Source: Saccharofermentans sp. (GTDB lineage Bacteria; Bacillota_A; Clostridia; Saccharofermentanales; Saccharofermentanaceae). Taken from it: a DNA stretch of 13,005 bases. The stretch spans positions 1-13,005 of the forward strand of contig JAILHX010000130.1 in the NCBI GenBank assembly GCA_024695565.1, in the 5' to 3' direction. A model generated the notes under the pieces. The model was not told the DNA's origin and made no database searches. It saw only the letters and a list, made by a program, of their open reading frames with translations. A program made the translations under genes and the position numbers. Below, piece after piece: positions 1 through 7,451 of the stretch; position 1 is the first letter of the stretch, and each line of letters begins with the position of its first letter.

Positions 1-929
1 TCTGTACCGCCGGAAACGAGGTTAACTCCTCTGCTAAGAAGAGCTTCGCTCATAGCCTTAGCGTTCTTAACGATCTGCTCTGCATATGCTCTGAACTCAG
101 GAGAGAGTGCTTCCTTGAATGCAACAGCCTTAGCAGCGATGATGTGCATGAGAGGGCCGCCCTGCTGTCCGGGGAAAACCGCGGAATTGATCTTCTTTGC
201 ATATTCCTCTTTGCACATGATGATACCGCCACGGGGACCTCTAAGTGTCTTGTGTGTTGTCGTTGTTACGAAGTCTGCATACGGAACCGGATTGGGGTGA
301 AGTCCTGCAGCAACGAGGCCTGCGATGTGAGCCATATCTACGAAGAGGTAAGCTCCGACTTCATCAGCGATCTCTCTGAACTTCTTGAAATCAATGATCC
401 TCGGATATGCAGAAGCACCTGCTACGATAACCTTCGGCTTGCACTCGAGTGCCTTTGCGCGGATAGCATCATAGTCGAGCATCTGTGTCTTCTCATCTAC
501 CTGATAGAACTCAGAGTGATATGTTCTGCCGGAAACGTTGATCTTCATACCGTGTGTCAAGTGACCGCCGTGTGAGAGGTCAAGTCCAAGGATAGTGTCA
601 CCGGGCTCAAGGATAGCAAAGTAAACTGCTGTATTAGCCTGAGCGCCTGAATGAGGCTGAACATTAACGTGCTCTGCTCCGAAAAGCTGCTTAGCTCTGT
701 CGATAGCGAGCTGCTCTACGATATCCACATACTCGCATCCGCCGTAATAACGCTTTCCCGGGTAACCCTCAGCGTACTTGTTTGTGAGCGGAGAACCTGC
801 TGCTTCGAGGACTGCCTCGGAAACCATGTTCTCAGATGCGATAAGCTCGATCTTGTTCCTCTGACGTCCGATCTCCTGCATTATTGCGGAGTAAACTTCA
901 GAATCTTCAGCCTTAATGTGGTCGTACAT
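1..929 (-). CDS. glyA: Serine hydroxymethyltransferase, C-terminal part cut off by window edge
   Basis: Cytosolic PLP enzyme that interconverts serine and glycine while loading a one-carbon unit on tetrahydrofolate. About 309 of the roughly 410 residues usual for the family are visible; the C-terminus lies beyond base 1. Seen in the translation: N-terminal [23 protein letters not shown] (about 50-64), the PHSGAQAN loop (92-99), the [10 protein letters not shown] stretch with the PLP-contacting Asp/His (196-205) and the PLP-lysine motif [14 protein letters not shown] with Lys227 (codon at 249-251). ATG at 927-929 is preceded by AAGGAGG (940-946) at 10 bases. It is separated from the upstream AIR-synthase-like gene by 82 bases that contain a sigma-A-type promoter, so it is probably its own transcription unit. 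Identity is secure; nothing unusual is seen in the visible part. Confidence 0.97.
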   Translation of the reverse strand, partial: MYDHIKAEDSEVYSAIMQEIGRQRNKIELIASENMVSEAVLEAAGSPLTNKYAEGYPGKRYYGGCEYVDIVEQLAIDRAKQLFGAEHVNVQPHSGAQANTAVYFAILEPGDTILGLDLSHGGHLTHGMKINVSGRTYHSEFYQVDEKTQMLDYDAIRAKALECKPKVIVAGASAYPRIIDFKKFREIADEVGAYLFVDMAHIAGLVAAGLHPNPVPYADFVTTTTHKTLRGPRGGIIMCKEEYAKKINSAVFPGQQGGPLMHIIAAKAVAFKEALSPEFRAYAEQIVKNAKAMSEALLSRGVNLVSGGT

Positions 930-967
930 ATATAGAAATCCTCCTTGGACTATAAATCAACGCGCAT

Positions 968-996
968 ATTTTATATTAATAGAGGTTTTCAATCAA
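968..996 (-). promoter_or_regulatory. Sigma-A-type promoter of glyA
   Basis: On the minus strand TTGATT (991-996) and TAAAAT (968-973) are separated by exactly 17 bases, close to the TTGACA/TATAAT consensus. It lies in the gap between the stop of the AIR-synthase-like gene (1012) and the glyA start (929), giving a short leader of about 30 bases with the AAGGAGG ribosome site. No hairpin terminator is visible in the same gap, so read-through from the upstream operon is also possible. Confidence 0.5.
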
Positions 997-1011
997 GCGA
1001 AAAAGGATTCA

Positions 1012-2040
1012 TTAAATTTTATATATTTCGTCTGCTGAAGGCGCCGGCATTTGTCGGATTGTGCCGTCGAGGCCGATGGTTTTCGCGCCCTCTGTAAGAT
1101 CGGTAAACTCGCCAATAACCGTAGCCTTGATCCCCTGTGCGCCCAGAGCCTCAATAACCCTGTCCGGTTCAGAGGATGCGATCATCAGAGCACCGGATGA
1201 GATGAGCCTGTAAGGATCAAGGTTAAGCGCATCGCAAATAGCCTTGGAACAATCAGTAAAAGGTACAAGACGCTGGTCAAGCGTTACGCCAACCTTTGAA
1301 AAGTCTGCCATTTCAAAAGCCGCGCCCTCTACGCCGCCCTCGGTTACGTCGTGCATGAGATTTACGCAGGATCTAGGGAAACCGTCAAATCTGACGCTGC
1401 TGATGCCGGATGCCAGAGGACCCAATATCGTGCCCTCCTTAACAACCGAGATCAGTTCACTGTAAGTCTTTGCTTCGGCAATATATTCAGCAGGGACCTT
1501 GCCTTCAAGCTTATCCGCATGCTCATTTGCCGCAATGAAGCTTCCTTCGATTGCGCCTGTCTTGGTAATAAGGAGCTTATCGCCCGGCAAGGCGTGGCCC
1601 AAAGGCACGGGGCTTCCCTTCTCTACCACTCCGAACGCTGTCGAGATAACAACGAAGCGGTTAACGCAGTCAGACACTTCCGTGTGGCCGCCGACGATGT
1701 CGACACCAAGCTTCTGAGCTTCGCGGCTCGCCTGGTCAACGATGGATACTATCTCATCCTCCGTAGCATCAGGAGGAGCGATTATTACTATCAGAATGCC
1801 CGTCGGCTGAACGCCGCAGGCAGCAATGTCATTGCATGAGACATGGATTGCGAGAGTTCCCGACTCACTGCCGCCTGCAGTGATCGGATCGGAAGAGGTT
1901 ACGAGCAGATTCTCGCCTGTCTTCAACCAGGCACAGTCAGCACCGATCCCGGCACCTGATACTGTCTTGCTCGACAGTTGCGGAAGCCTTGATAAGACAA
2001 GGGATTCCAACTGCTCGTCTGTGAGCTTGCCTATCCTCAA
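1012..2040 (-). CDS. AIR synthase (PurM/HypE/ThiL-like) superfamily protein
   Basis: 342 residues with the two-domain layout of the PurM superfamily (PurM, ThiL, SelD, HypE), ATP-dependent enzymes that activate small substrates by phosphorylation. Visible family features: GAGIGADCAWL (about 29-39), the metal/ATP-binding SSDPI (about 49-53), SCNDIAACGVQP (about 68-79) and VGGHTEV (about 115-121), and a C-terminal AIRS_C-like half (about 150-325). It ends in DEIYKI with no C-terminal cysteine, so it is not canonical HypE, and no SelD active-site Cys/Sec motif is apparent. The exact substrate cannot be told. Start is TTG at 2038-2040, chosen because AGGAGG (2046-2051) sits 5 bases in front and no nearby ATG is in frame. 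It follows thiI by 22 bases, third gene of a cysteine desulfurase-ThiI operon, which hints at a sulfur- or thiamine-related role; that is inference. Confidence 0.85.
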   Translation of the reverse strand: MRIGKLTDEQLESLVLSRLPQLSSKTVSGAGIGADCAWLKTGENLLVTSSDPITAGGSESGTLAIHVSCNDIAACGVQPTGILIVIIAPPDATEDEIVSIVDQASREAQKLGVDIVGGHTEVSDCVNRFVVISTAFGVVEKGSPVPLGHALPGDKLLITKTGAIEGSFIAANEHADKLEGKVPAEYIAEAKTYSELISVVKEGTILGPLASGISSVRFDGFPRSCVNLMHDVTEGGVEGAAFEMADFSKVGVTLDQRLVPFTDCSKAICDALNLDPYRLISSGALMIASSEPDRVIEALGAQGIKATVIGEFTDLTEGAKTIGLDGTIRQMPAPSADEIYKI

Positions 2041-2062
2041 CTCTTCCTCCTCTGAGCCGTTA

Positions 2063-3265
2063 TCAGAACGGATCGATAACTATATCTTCCGTTCCGGCTA
2101 CACCGGCTTCAACCAGTTCTTCTATATCAAGATTCTTCTCAGCTTCGATTATATCCTCGGGATGAGGGTGTGTCTTAGGGTGCTTAGCAACAAATACCGT
2201 GCAGCAGTCCTCATAAGGAAGGATCGATGTCTCAAAAGCACCGATGTTCCTCGAGATGTCGCATGTTGCCTGCTTGTCGATACCGATAAGAGGCCTTAAG
2301 ATCGGCATCTTTACGACTTCGTTGGTGGCTGCGATAGCCTCCATCGTCTGAGATGCAACCTGACCTAAGCTCTCGCCCGTGATAAGGCACTTGCAGTCGT
2401 TCTTCTCAGCAAGGCGCTCGGCTATCTGAAGCATTACGCGGCGCATTGTGACAGTCAGCATATCCTGGGGCGAGTTCTTATAAAGATCCAGCTGGATCTG
2501 CGTAAAGTTAACAACATGAAGCGTCATGCGTCCGGAAAAGCCTGATACGATCTTGGCAAGATCTATGACCTTCTGCTTAGCCATATCGCTTGTATAAGGA
2601 TACGAATGGAAATATACGGCATCAAGCGGCATACCGCGCGAAGCCATCATAAAGCCTGCAACGGGGCTGTCGATACCGCCCGAGAGAAGAAGCATTCCCT
2701 TGGCACAAGTTCCGACAGGAAGTCCTCTGTGGGCCATCATCTTGCCTGAATATATGTAGTTGGATTCACGGATCTCGACGTTCAATATAAAGTCAGGATT
2801 CTTGACCTTAACCGTAAGCTCGGGGAACTTCTGAAGTATCTGGTAACCTAATTCTTCGCAGATCTCAGGTGAAGTCATCGGGAAAGTCTTGTTTCCTCTC
2901 TTACTCTCAACCTTAAATGTTTTGTATTCAGGGTTGCGCTCAAGAAGTTCTTCAACGCACTTAAAAGCGTTCTCCTTAACGGATTCGAAGTCACCTTCAA
3001 ATTTCCTGGCAAGGCTTACGGATACGATTCCGAAGACCTGGCAGACAGCCTTCATGATATCTTCTGCAGCTGCCATGCTCCGGAAGTTCGGATTATCCTC
3101 CTCCTTTGGTTCGATCCAGATCCTGCTCTGGCTCTGATATATCTTCAGGTCACCGAACCTCTTAAGCCTGTACTTAAGATTGCACTTGAGCTGTATCTCA
3201 AAAGATCCTCTGTTAAGACCTTTGAGGGTTACTTCACCCATTCTTGCCAAAAGGACATTTGCCAT
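2063..3265 (-). CDS. thiI: tRNA 4-thiouridine synthetase ThiI, short form without rhodanese domain
   Basis: Adenylates U8 of tRNA and, with sulfur from a cysteine desulfurase, makes 4-thiouridine; in some bacteria also takes part in thiamine thiazole synthesis. 400 residues: N-terminal ferredoxin-like part (GEVTLKGLNR, 10-19), THUMP domain (about 60-165), PP-loop ATPase domain with SGGIDSP (195-201), YFHSYPYTS (218-226), LITGESLGQVASQT (295-308) and the C-terminal PYEDCCTVFV (350-359). The length fits the Bacillus-type form; the C-terminal rhodanese domain carrying the persulfide Cys of E. coli ThiI is absent, as expected where a dedicated NifS-type partner is encoded next door. ATG at 3263-3265; its ribosome site GAGGAT (3273-3278) overlaps the TGA of the upstream cysteine desulfurase (3277-3279), so the two are probably translationally coupled. 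Confidence 0.96.
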   Translation of the reverse strand: MANVLLARMGEVTLKGLNRGSFEIQLKCNLKYRLKRFGDLKIYQSQSRIWIEPKEEDNPNFRSMAAAEDIMKAVCQVFGIVSVSLARKFEGDFESVKENAFKCVEELLERNPEYKTFKVESKRGNKTFPMTSPEICEELGYQILQKFPELTVKVKNPDFILNVEIRESNYIYSGKMMAHRGLPVGTCAKGMLLLSGGIDSPVAGFMMASRGMPLDAVYFHSYPYTSDMAKQKVIDLAKIVSGFSGRMTLHVVNFTQIQLDLYKNSPQDMLTVTMRRVMLQIAERLAEKNDCKCLITGESLGQVASQTMEAIAATNEVVKMPILRPLIGIDKQATCDISRNIGAFETSILPYEDCCTVFVAKHPKTHPHPEDIIEAEKNLDIEELVEAGVAGTEDIVIDPF

Positions 3266-3276
3266 GTCTTATATCC

Positions 3277-4416
3277 TCACTTCACCAAAAACATATCGTA
3301 GATCTCATCCACGCACTTAATGAACTCTTCTGCTTCTTCCATCGTATTATAGCGTGAGAAGCTGAGTCTTACAGCGTTAGCGGCCGTCTTTCTGTCAACT
3401 CCGCTCTCGAGAAGGACATAGGACACCTTCTTTGTCTTAGCCGAGCAGGCAGAAACCGTTGAAACGTATATATCGTAGATCTCAAGACAATGAAGCATCG
3501 TCTCGGATTCAAAGCCTTTGAATGACACGTTGAGCACATAAGGAAGCGCATCGTCAGGAGACAGAACAACTGCCTCTCTGGCCGTAAGTTCCCTTCTAAG
3601 ATAAGAATTGATCTCAGATACCTTAGTTATACCCTCTTCGATACCGGTGCTGACTTCCTTCAGCGCCTCAAGGAAAGCTCCTGCAAGCACTGCGCTCTGT
3701 GTTCCGGATCTCATTCCGTCCTGCTGCCCGCCGCCTGCGATCAGGGGATCGATCCTTACGCCTTTGCGGACATAAAGGACGCCGTTGCCCTTGACCGAAT
3801 GGATCTTGTGTCCTGAGAACGAACACATATCAGCGCCAATAGAAGACAGATTTATTGGCATCTTACCTAACGCCTGGACACAGTCAAGATAGATTACGGT
3901 ATCAGGAGATACTGCCTTGATCGTTTTCGCGATGTCATCGAAAGGAAGGACCGAACCTGTCTCGTTATTTACGAGAGTAAAGCATGCCAGAGCGACATCG
4001 CCTTTACCCAGTTCTTCTTCAAGACTGTCCTTAAGAGGCTTGCCGTCTCTTCCGACCTTAACATAGCGGATCTCATATCCGAGCTTAGCCAGATACTCGA
4101 GGCTCTCCAGTGTTGCCTTATGTTCAGTTCTTGTGGAGATAACAGCATTGCCCGCCCTCTTATTGCGGCTCATGTAGCCTTTGATGGCGGTATTGGCGCT
4201 CTCGGTGGCACAGGACGTGAAGAATATCTCCTCAGGCTTAGCCCCGAGAAGATCAGCAGTCTCCTTCCTGATGCCTTCGTAGACTTCCATTGCCCTGTTG
4301 CCAAGCTTATGAAGAGCTCCGGGGTTTGCAGAAACCTGCTCCTCCATAAGCTCATTGATCCTGGCCTTTACGCCGTCAGATACAAAGGTTGTCGCACTGT
4401 TATCAAAATAGATCAT
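3277..4416 (-). CDS. Cysteine desulfurase, NifS/IscS family (ThiI partner)
   Basis: PLP enzyme that takes sulfur from cysteine to form a protein persulfide for transfer, here most likely to ThiI. 379 residues from the ATG at 4414-4416. Counted from that start: MIYFDNSATT at the N-terminus, ATESANTAIKG (70-80), TEHKA with the conserved His (97-101), NNETG (150-154), PLP lysine in SGHK (Lys204), and the catalytic cysteine in STVSACSAKTKKVSYVL (Cys324). An in-frame TTG 12 bases upstream (4426-4428) would add four residues, but it lies in the T-rich tail of a hairpin and the family normally begins at the chosen ATG; the ribosome site is weak (GGAAA). First gene of the operon with thiI (11-base gap) and the AIR-synthase-like gene. 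The pairing follows the known nifZ-thiI arrangement of Bacillus subtilis. Confidence 0.94.
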   Translation of the reverse strand: MIYFDNSATTFVSDGVKARINELMEEQVSANPGALHKLGNRAMEVYEGIRKETADLLGAKPEEIFFTSCATESANTAIKGYMSRNKRAGNAVISTRTEHKATLESLEYLAKLGYEIRYVKVGRDGKPLKDSLEEELGKGDVALACFTLVNNETGSVLPFDDIAKTIKAVSPDTVIYLDCVQALGKMPINLSSIGADMCSFSGHKIHSVKGNGVLYVRKGVRIDPLIAGGGQQDGMRSGTQSAVLAGAFLEALKEVSTGIEEGITKVSEINSYLRRELTAREAVVLSPDDALPYVLNVSFKGFESETMLHCLEIYDIYVSTVSACSAKTKKVSYVLLESGVDRKTAANAVRLSFSRYNTMEEAEEFIKCVDEIYDMFLVK

Positions 4417-4435
4417 GATGTTTTCCAAAAGTAAA

Positions 4436-4455
4436 CAGCCCTTAAGATCGGGCTG
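4436..4455 (-). terminator. Hairpin with T-rich tail before the cysteine desulfurase (terminator or leader attenuator)
   Basis: CAGCCC (4436-4441) and GGGCTG (4450-4455) form a perfect 6-bp stem with an 8-base loop. On the minus strand it is followed by TTTACTTTT (4427-4435). It may end transcripts coming from the sigma-factor gene (stop at 4524), but it also lies downstream of the putative operon promoter at 4486-4513, so it would act in the leader if that promoter is used. The stem is short, hence moderate confidence. Confidence 0.45.
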
Positions 4456-4485
4456 ATTAGATGTTCCTCTGAATTAGACGACAGT

Positions 4486-4513
4486 ATTATATATTATAGG
4501 CGCGTTAACGCAA
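4486..4513 (-). promoter_or_regulatory. Putative promoter of the cysteine desulfurase-thiI-AIR operon
   Basis: Minus-strand TATAAT (4486-4491) is perfect; a partial -35 TTGCGT (4508-4513) is 16 bases upstream. The -35 overlaps the 10-bp palindrome GCGTTAACGC (4502-4511), which could be an operator. The element begins 10 bases after the stop of the sigma-factor gene, giving a leader of about 60 bases. Confidence 0.4.
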
Positions 4514-4523
4514 GTGCATTTTC

Positions 4524-7268
4524 TTATTCAGCCAAATCATCCCAATACAACCGACTATTGCTTGTTGTATCAAAGAGTTGGAATTCAGTACCAAACGCTG
4601 TAAGGGACGCAACATCACCAGAAAAACAAAGATGGCCACCTTCTGAAACAAATGGACAAATATAATCAAAACTCATACGATCTATATTTATCTTATAAAC
4701 CACTTCATAGGCAGCTTCGTAGGATCCATAGCTATCAATGTGTCCTTCATCGCTTGCAACAATACTGGCTGATTCCTGATATATAACATCAACCAAAACA
4801 AAGAATTCATCTTCAGTAAGGCCTCGCAAATTCAGAAACTCTGTAGGAGATAATAACTCACCGGTTTCTATCGAAATATTAAATGAACAGTAATCAATTT
4901 GTATAGTTGCTGTTGAAAAATGATCGAATCTAACAAGAATCGACACAACTTGGTCATCAATGTAATAGATATAAGATGATGCTGCCGGGAGATCCGGTGT
5001 TACCCAGTTGCGAAATGAATCAACCTTTTCATATATCATTTCATTTACAGCATCCATATCCTTACCGCTAATGCTTACTTTGGGGACAACATAAGAATAG
5101 TTGTAAGAATAACCACTTATCGGATCCGTCGCACTATAAGTCTCGTTAACGGCATCAGTAACAGTTACCGAAAACTCACCAACTGTTGTTTCAGTTGTAA
5201 CCGGTTCCGTTGTGTCAGATCCAGTTACGGCAGAATAATTGTAGATATCTTGCGTAACAGTATCGATCAGGCGGTGATGCCATAAGAACTCTCCACCATC
5301 AGCCCATTCAATTAATCCAACTTCAAAACAGAGATGACCCTCCGGAGAGATAAACGGATGGATGTCATCATAAGAGAGCCTGTTATACTGGTTGGCTTCA
5401 TATGTGTCTTTTGCTTTAACTGTATCAACTTCATCCCAGTCTTCATGAGGAGTACAGAGAATTGTGAGGTAGCAGGCATCAGCAATATCAAAGAACGCAT
5501 CATCAGTAAGCCCGTAGATATTTATAAAATCCGATGATTCCAAGAGTTCGCCGGTCTCAATTGATATGTTAAAGATACTGTAAGAATTCCAATCATCTCC
5601 GGAGTATTCATGCTCATCTCTGAACAGATAACGGTACTGAACAACAACAGAGACAACATCTTCGCCGATGTAATACATATAATCCGTCTCTGCCAAGTCT
5701 TCCCTGTCTACGTTATCCCAGCCTCTCCACGAATCATCAATGTGATAATGATCATATACAGTATTCATTATAGTGTCATTAACCGCAGTCATATCAATAT
5801 CACTGATATTTACCTGCGGGATAATGGTGTGGAAAGGATAACGTTCGACCTCGTCTTCTGTAGTCAAATATTCTCCATAAGGATAGTATTCATATATCTC
5901 ATCCTTATAGTAACCATCAGTAACAGTAACTATGCGGTCACCCTTCTCTGTGGGATCTGTCTTATCGGGCTCTAACGTTTCTGAAGTTTCCGTAGTTTCT
6001 ACAGGTGTATATTCGGGGATATATCCCGGGATACTGCTGAACTCATAGAACTTATACCTTGCGTCATTATAGAAGATAGCGTTATTCATGATAACAGCTT
6101 CATTCGCAAGATCATCTGCATTGCCGTCAAACGAGATCTTCAGATCGTTTCCGTCGACTACATAGGTGCCTGTATAAACACTTTCGTTGCCCGATTCAAC
6201 GGTAAACCAATCGCCTGCGGGAAAACACTCATCCTCATCATTGAAGGTATAAGAGGTATAGATCAGATCTCCGTCAGGATAAAATCTGAAGCAATTATTG
6301 ATTCCGTCACTCTTTTCGATATTGCAGTAAAGGCCGTCATATGAGATTTCATATGTCTTTTCCTCTTTTTCCTGATCGTTAAGAACGTTCATGGCAACAA
6401 AAACGCCTCCGCCGATCGCTCCGGTGCCCAAAACAGAAGCAGCGACAATGCCGAGAACCTTCGGTAGAGAAGCGCCTGCGGCAGTCTTTCCGGCGGTACC
6501 GGCAACCGCTTTCCCTGCAACGGCCTTTGCAGCAACAGCACCTTTAGGAGCGGCAGCGATCTTAACAGGGAAATGCTTGATTGCAGGAATCTTATGCGAA
6601 CCATAATAAGCATTGAAGAAGTTTCCGAGAGTTCCTGTTCCTGCAGCTGCACCGCCGAGAAGTTTAATGTTGTGTTTCTTCTCGTAATCCTGAATTCCGA
6701 TCTTGATCTTAACTCTGGCAGACTTAAGCCTGGATTTGATGGTCTCAACCGGACAATCCATTGTTTTAGCCACATCGGCAATCGGCAATTCATCGTAATA
6801 GTAAAGAAGAATGGTTTGGAACTGTGCATCAGACAGTTCTTTCCGAAGGATCTTATAAAATGTATCCCTCTTATCCTTTTCGAGGATCAAAGCATCGGGA
6901 AGATTCTCGAGATTATCGTCTTCCTCGAAGTCCTCACCAAACCCTGCTATATCATCAAATGAGTCTTCGTCCTTTATGGATTTGCGCTTGTCGAGAGCCT
7001 TATTGGCTGCCATCTTCTTGAGCCAGGGAATAAAAGACTGCTCGTCTTCAAGAGAGGTGATCTTGTTATATAAAGTGATGTATGTCTCCTGCATAGCATC
7101 CTCGGCATCCTGCTCATTATTCAGGATTCCGTAGCATGTAACGTATACGAGCTTCTTAGTTTTCTCATAAATCTCGGTAAACGCAGATTCGTCACCTGCC
7201 TTTACCTTTTTTACGAGTTCAGCGTACTGCTCGAAAACATTTTTGTCAGGACCGCCATTAATCGACAT
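4524..7268 (-). CDS. ECF-type sigma factor fused to a membrane segment and an RsiV-like extracytoplasmic sensor region
   Basis: 914 residues, far beyond the ~160-200 of an ECF sigma factor. In order: sigma region 2 (about 31-97; DAEDAMQETYITLYNKI, FIPWLKKMAANKALD), sigma region 4 helix-turn-helix (about 135-189; LPIADVAKTMDCPVETIKSR), an Ala/Gly/Lys-rich linker (about 203-268), one membrane helix (about 269-294), a beta-rich outside segment (about 304-415; GLYCNIEKSDG, FRFYPDGDL), a Thr/Glu/Pro linker (about 421-444), then two related modules (about 465-677 and 709-914) each with IPQVNIS/VPKVSIS, FNISIETGELL and an F(I/V)S-EGGHLCF-like end, resembling DUF4163/DUF3298 of RsiV and PdaC. Cytoplasmic N-terminus, outside C-terminus. 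Start is the ATG at 7266-7268: GAGGTG (7275-7280) lies 6 bases before it, whereas the in-frame GTG at 7275-7277 is inside that ribosome site. Lies last in the CAP1 unit. Likely an envelope sensor that frees its own sigma domain; this mechanism is inference. Confidence 0.85.
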   Translation of the reverse strand: MSINGGPDKNVFEQYAELVKKVKAGDESAFTEIYEKTKKLVYVTCYGILNNEQDAEDAMQETYITLYNKITSLEDEQSFIPWLKKMAANKALDKRKSIKDEDSFDDIAGFGEDFEEDDNLENLPDALILEKDKRDTFYKILRKELSDAQFQTILLYYYDELPIADVAKTMDCPVETIKSRLKSARVKIKIGIQDYEKKHNIKLLGGAAAGTGTLGNFFNAYYGSHKIPAIKHFPVKIAAAPKGAVAAKAVAGKAVAGTAGKTAAGASLPKVLGIVAASVLGTGAIGGGVFVAMNVLNDQEKEEKTYEISYDGLYCNIEKSDGINNCFRFYPDGDLIYTSYTFNDEDECFPAGDWFTVESGNESVYTGTYVVDGNDLKISFDGNADDLANEAVIMNNAIFYNDARYKFYEFSSIPGYIPEYTPVETTETSETLEPDKTDPTEKGDRIVTVTDGYYKDEIYEYYPYGEYLTTEDEVERYPFHTIIPQVNISDIDMTAVNDTIMNTVYDHYHIDDSWRGWDNVDREDLAETDYMYYIGEDVVSVVVQYRYLFRDEHEYSGDDWNSYSIFNISIETGELLESSDFINIYGLTDDAFFDIADACYLTILCTPHEDWDEVDTVKAKDTYEANQYNRLSYDDIHPFISPEGHLCFEVGLIEWADGGEFLWHHRLIDTVTQDIYNYSAVTGSDTTEPVTTETTVGEFSVTVTDAVNETYSATDPISGYSYNYSYVVPKVSISGKDMDAVNEMIYEKVDSFRNWVTPDLPAASSYIYYIDDQVVSILVRFDHFSTATIQIDYCSFNISIETGELLSPTEFLNLRGLTEDEFFVLVDVIYQESASIVASDEGHIDSYGSYEAAYEVVYKINIDRMSFDYICPFVSEGGHLCFSGDVASLTAFGTEFQLFDTTSNSRLYWDDLAE

Positions 7269-7274
7269 TACTGT

Positions 7275-7280
7275 CACCTC
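7275..7280 (-). promoter_or_regulatory. Ribosome binding site deciding the sigma-fusion start
   Basis: GAGGTG on the minus strand, 6 bases before ATG 7268. Because it contains the alternative GTG codon (7275-7277), that codon has no ribosome site of its own at proper distance. Confidence 0.6.
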
Positions 7281-7314
7281 AAAGTAATTATACTTTTCTT
7301 TAGACTATTTTATC

Positions 7315-7446
7315 TTACAAAGGGCATCCGATATGCTCATCAGTTTTGGTTCCGGGCTTATCTATGTCGGGAACTTCAATATCTTCAGCCCATGCCCGGA
7401 AAAACCTTGTAAGAAAAGGGGCAGTGGTTTCAATAGCATTATCCAT
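7315..7446 (-). CDS. Small 43-residue protein of unknown function between CAP1 and the sigma fusion
   Basis: Open frame ATG 7444-7446 to TAA 7315-7317, 43 residues, starting MDNAIETTAPFLTRFFRAWA and ending in HIGCPL. I do not recognise it. Support for a real gene: it begins 5 bases after the stop of the CAP1 gene, and a good ribosome site GGAGAG (7455-7460) lies across that junction 14 bases before the ATG with 8 bases after the CAP1 stop, as expected for translational coupling; it fills the gap up to the sigma gene (start 7268), and no other frame on this strand explains the space. The first half could form an amphipathic helix (TAPFLTRFFRAWAEDI), the second is Asp/Pro/Lys-rich and probably unstructured. 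No membrane segment or signal peptide. It occupies the place held by DUF6171 in the CAP2 unit but shares no cysteine pattern with it. Confidence 0.55.
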   Translation of the reverse strand: MDNAIETTAPFLTRFFRAWAEDIEVPDIDKPGTKTDEHIGCPL

Positions 7447-7451
7447 AGTTA

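Noticed and set aside
7281..7300. Separate sigma-A promoter of the sigma fusion (TATAAT on the minus strand near 7286-7291)
   Set aside because: No acceptable -35 at 16-18 bases; the gene is more simply read from the CAP1 unit.
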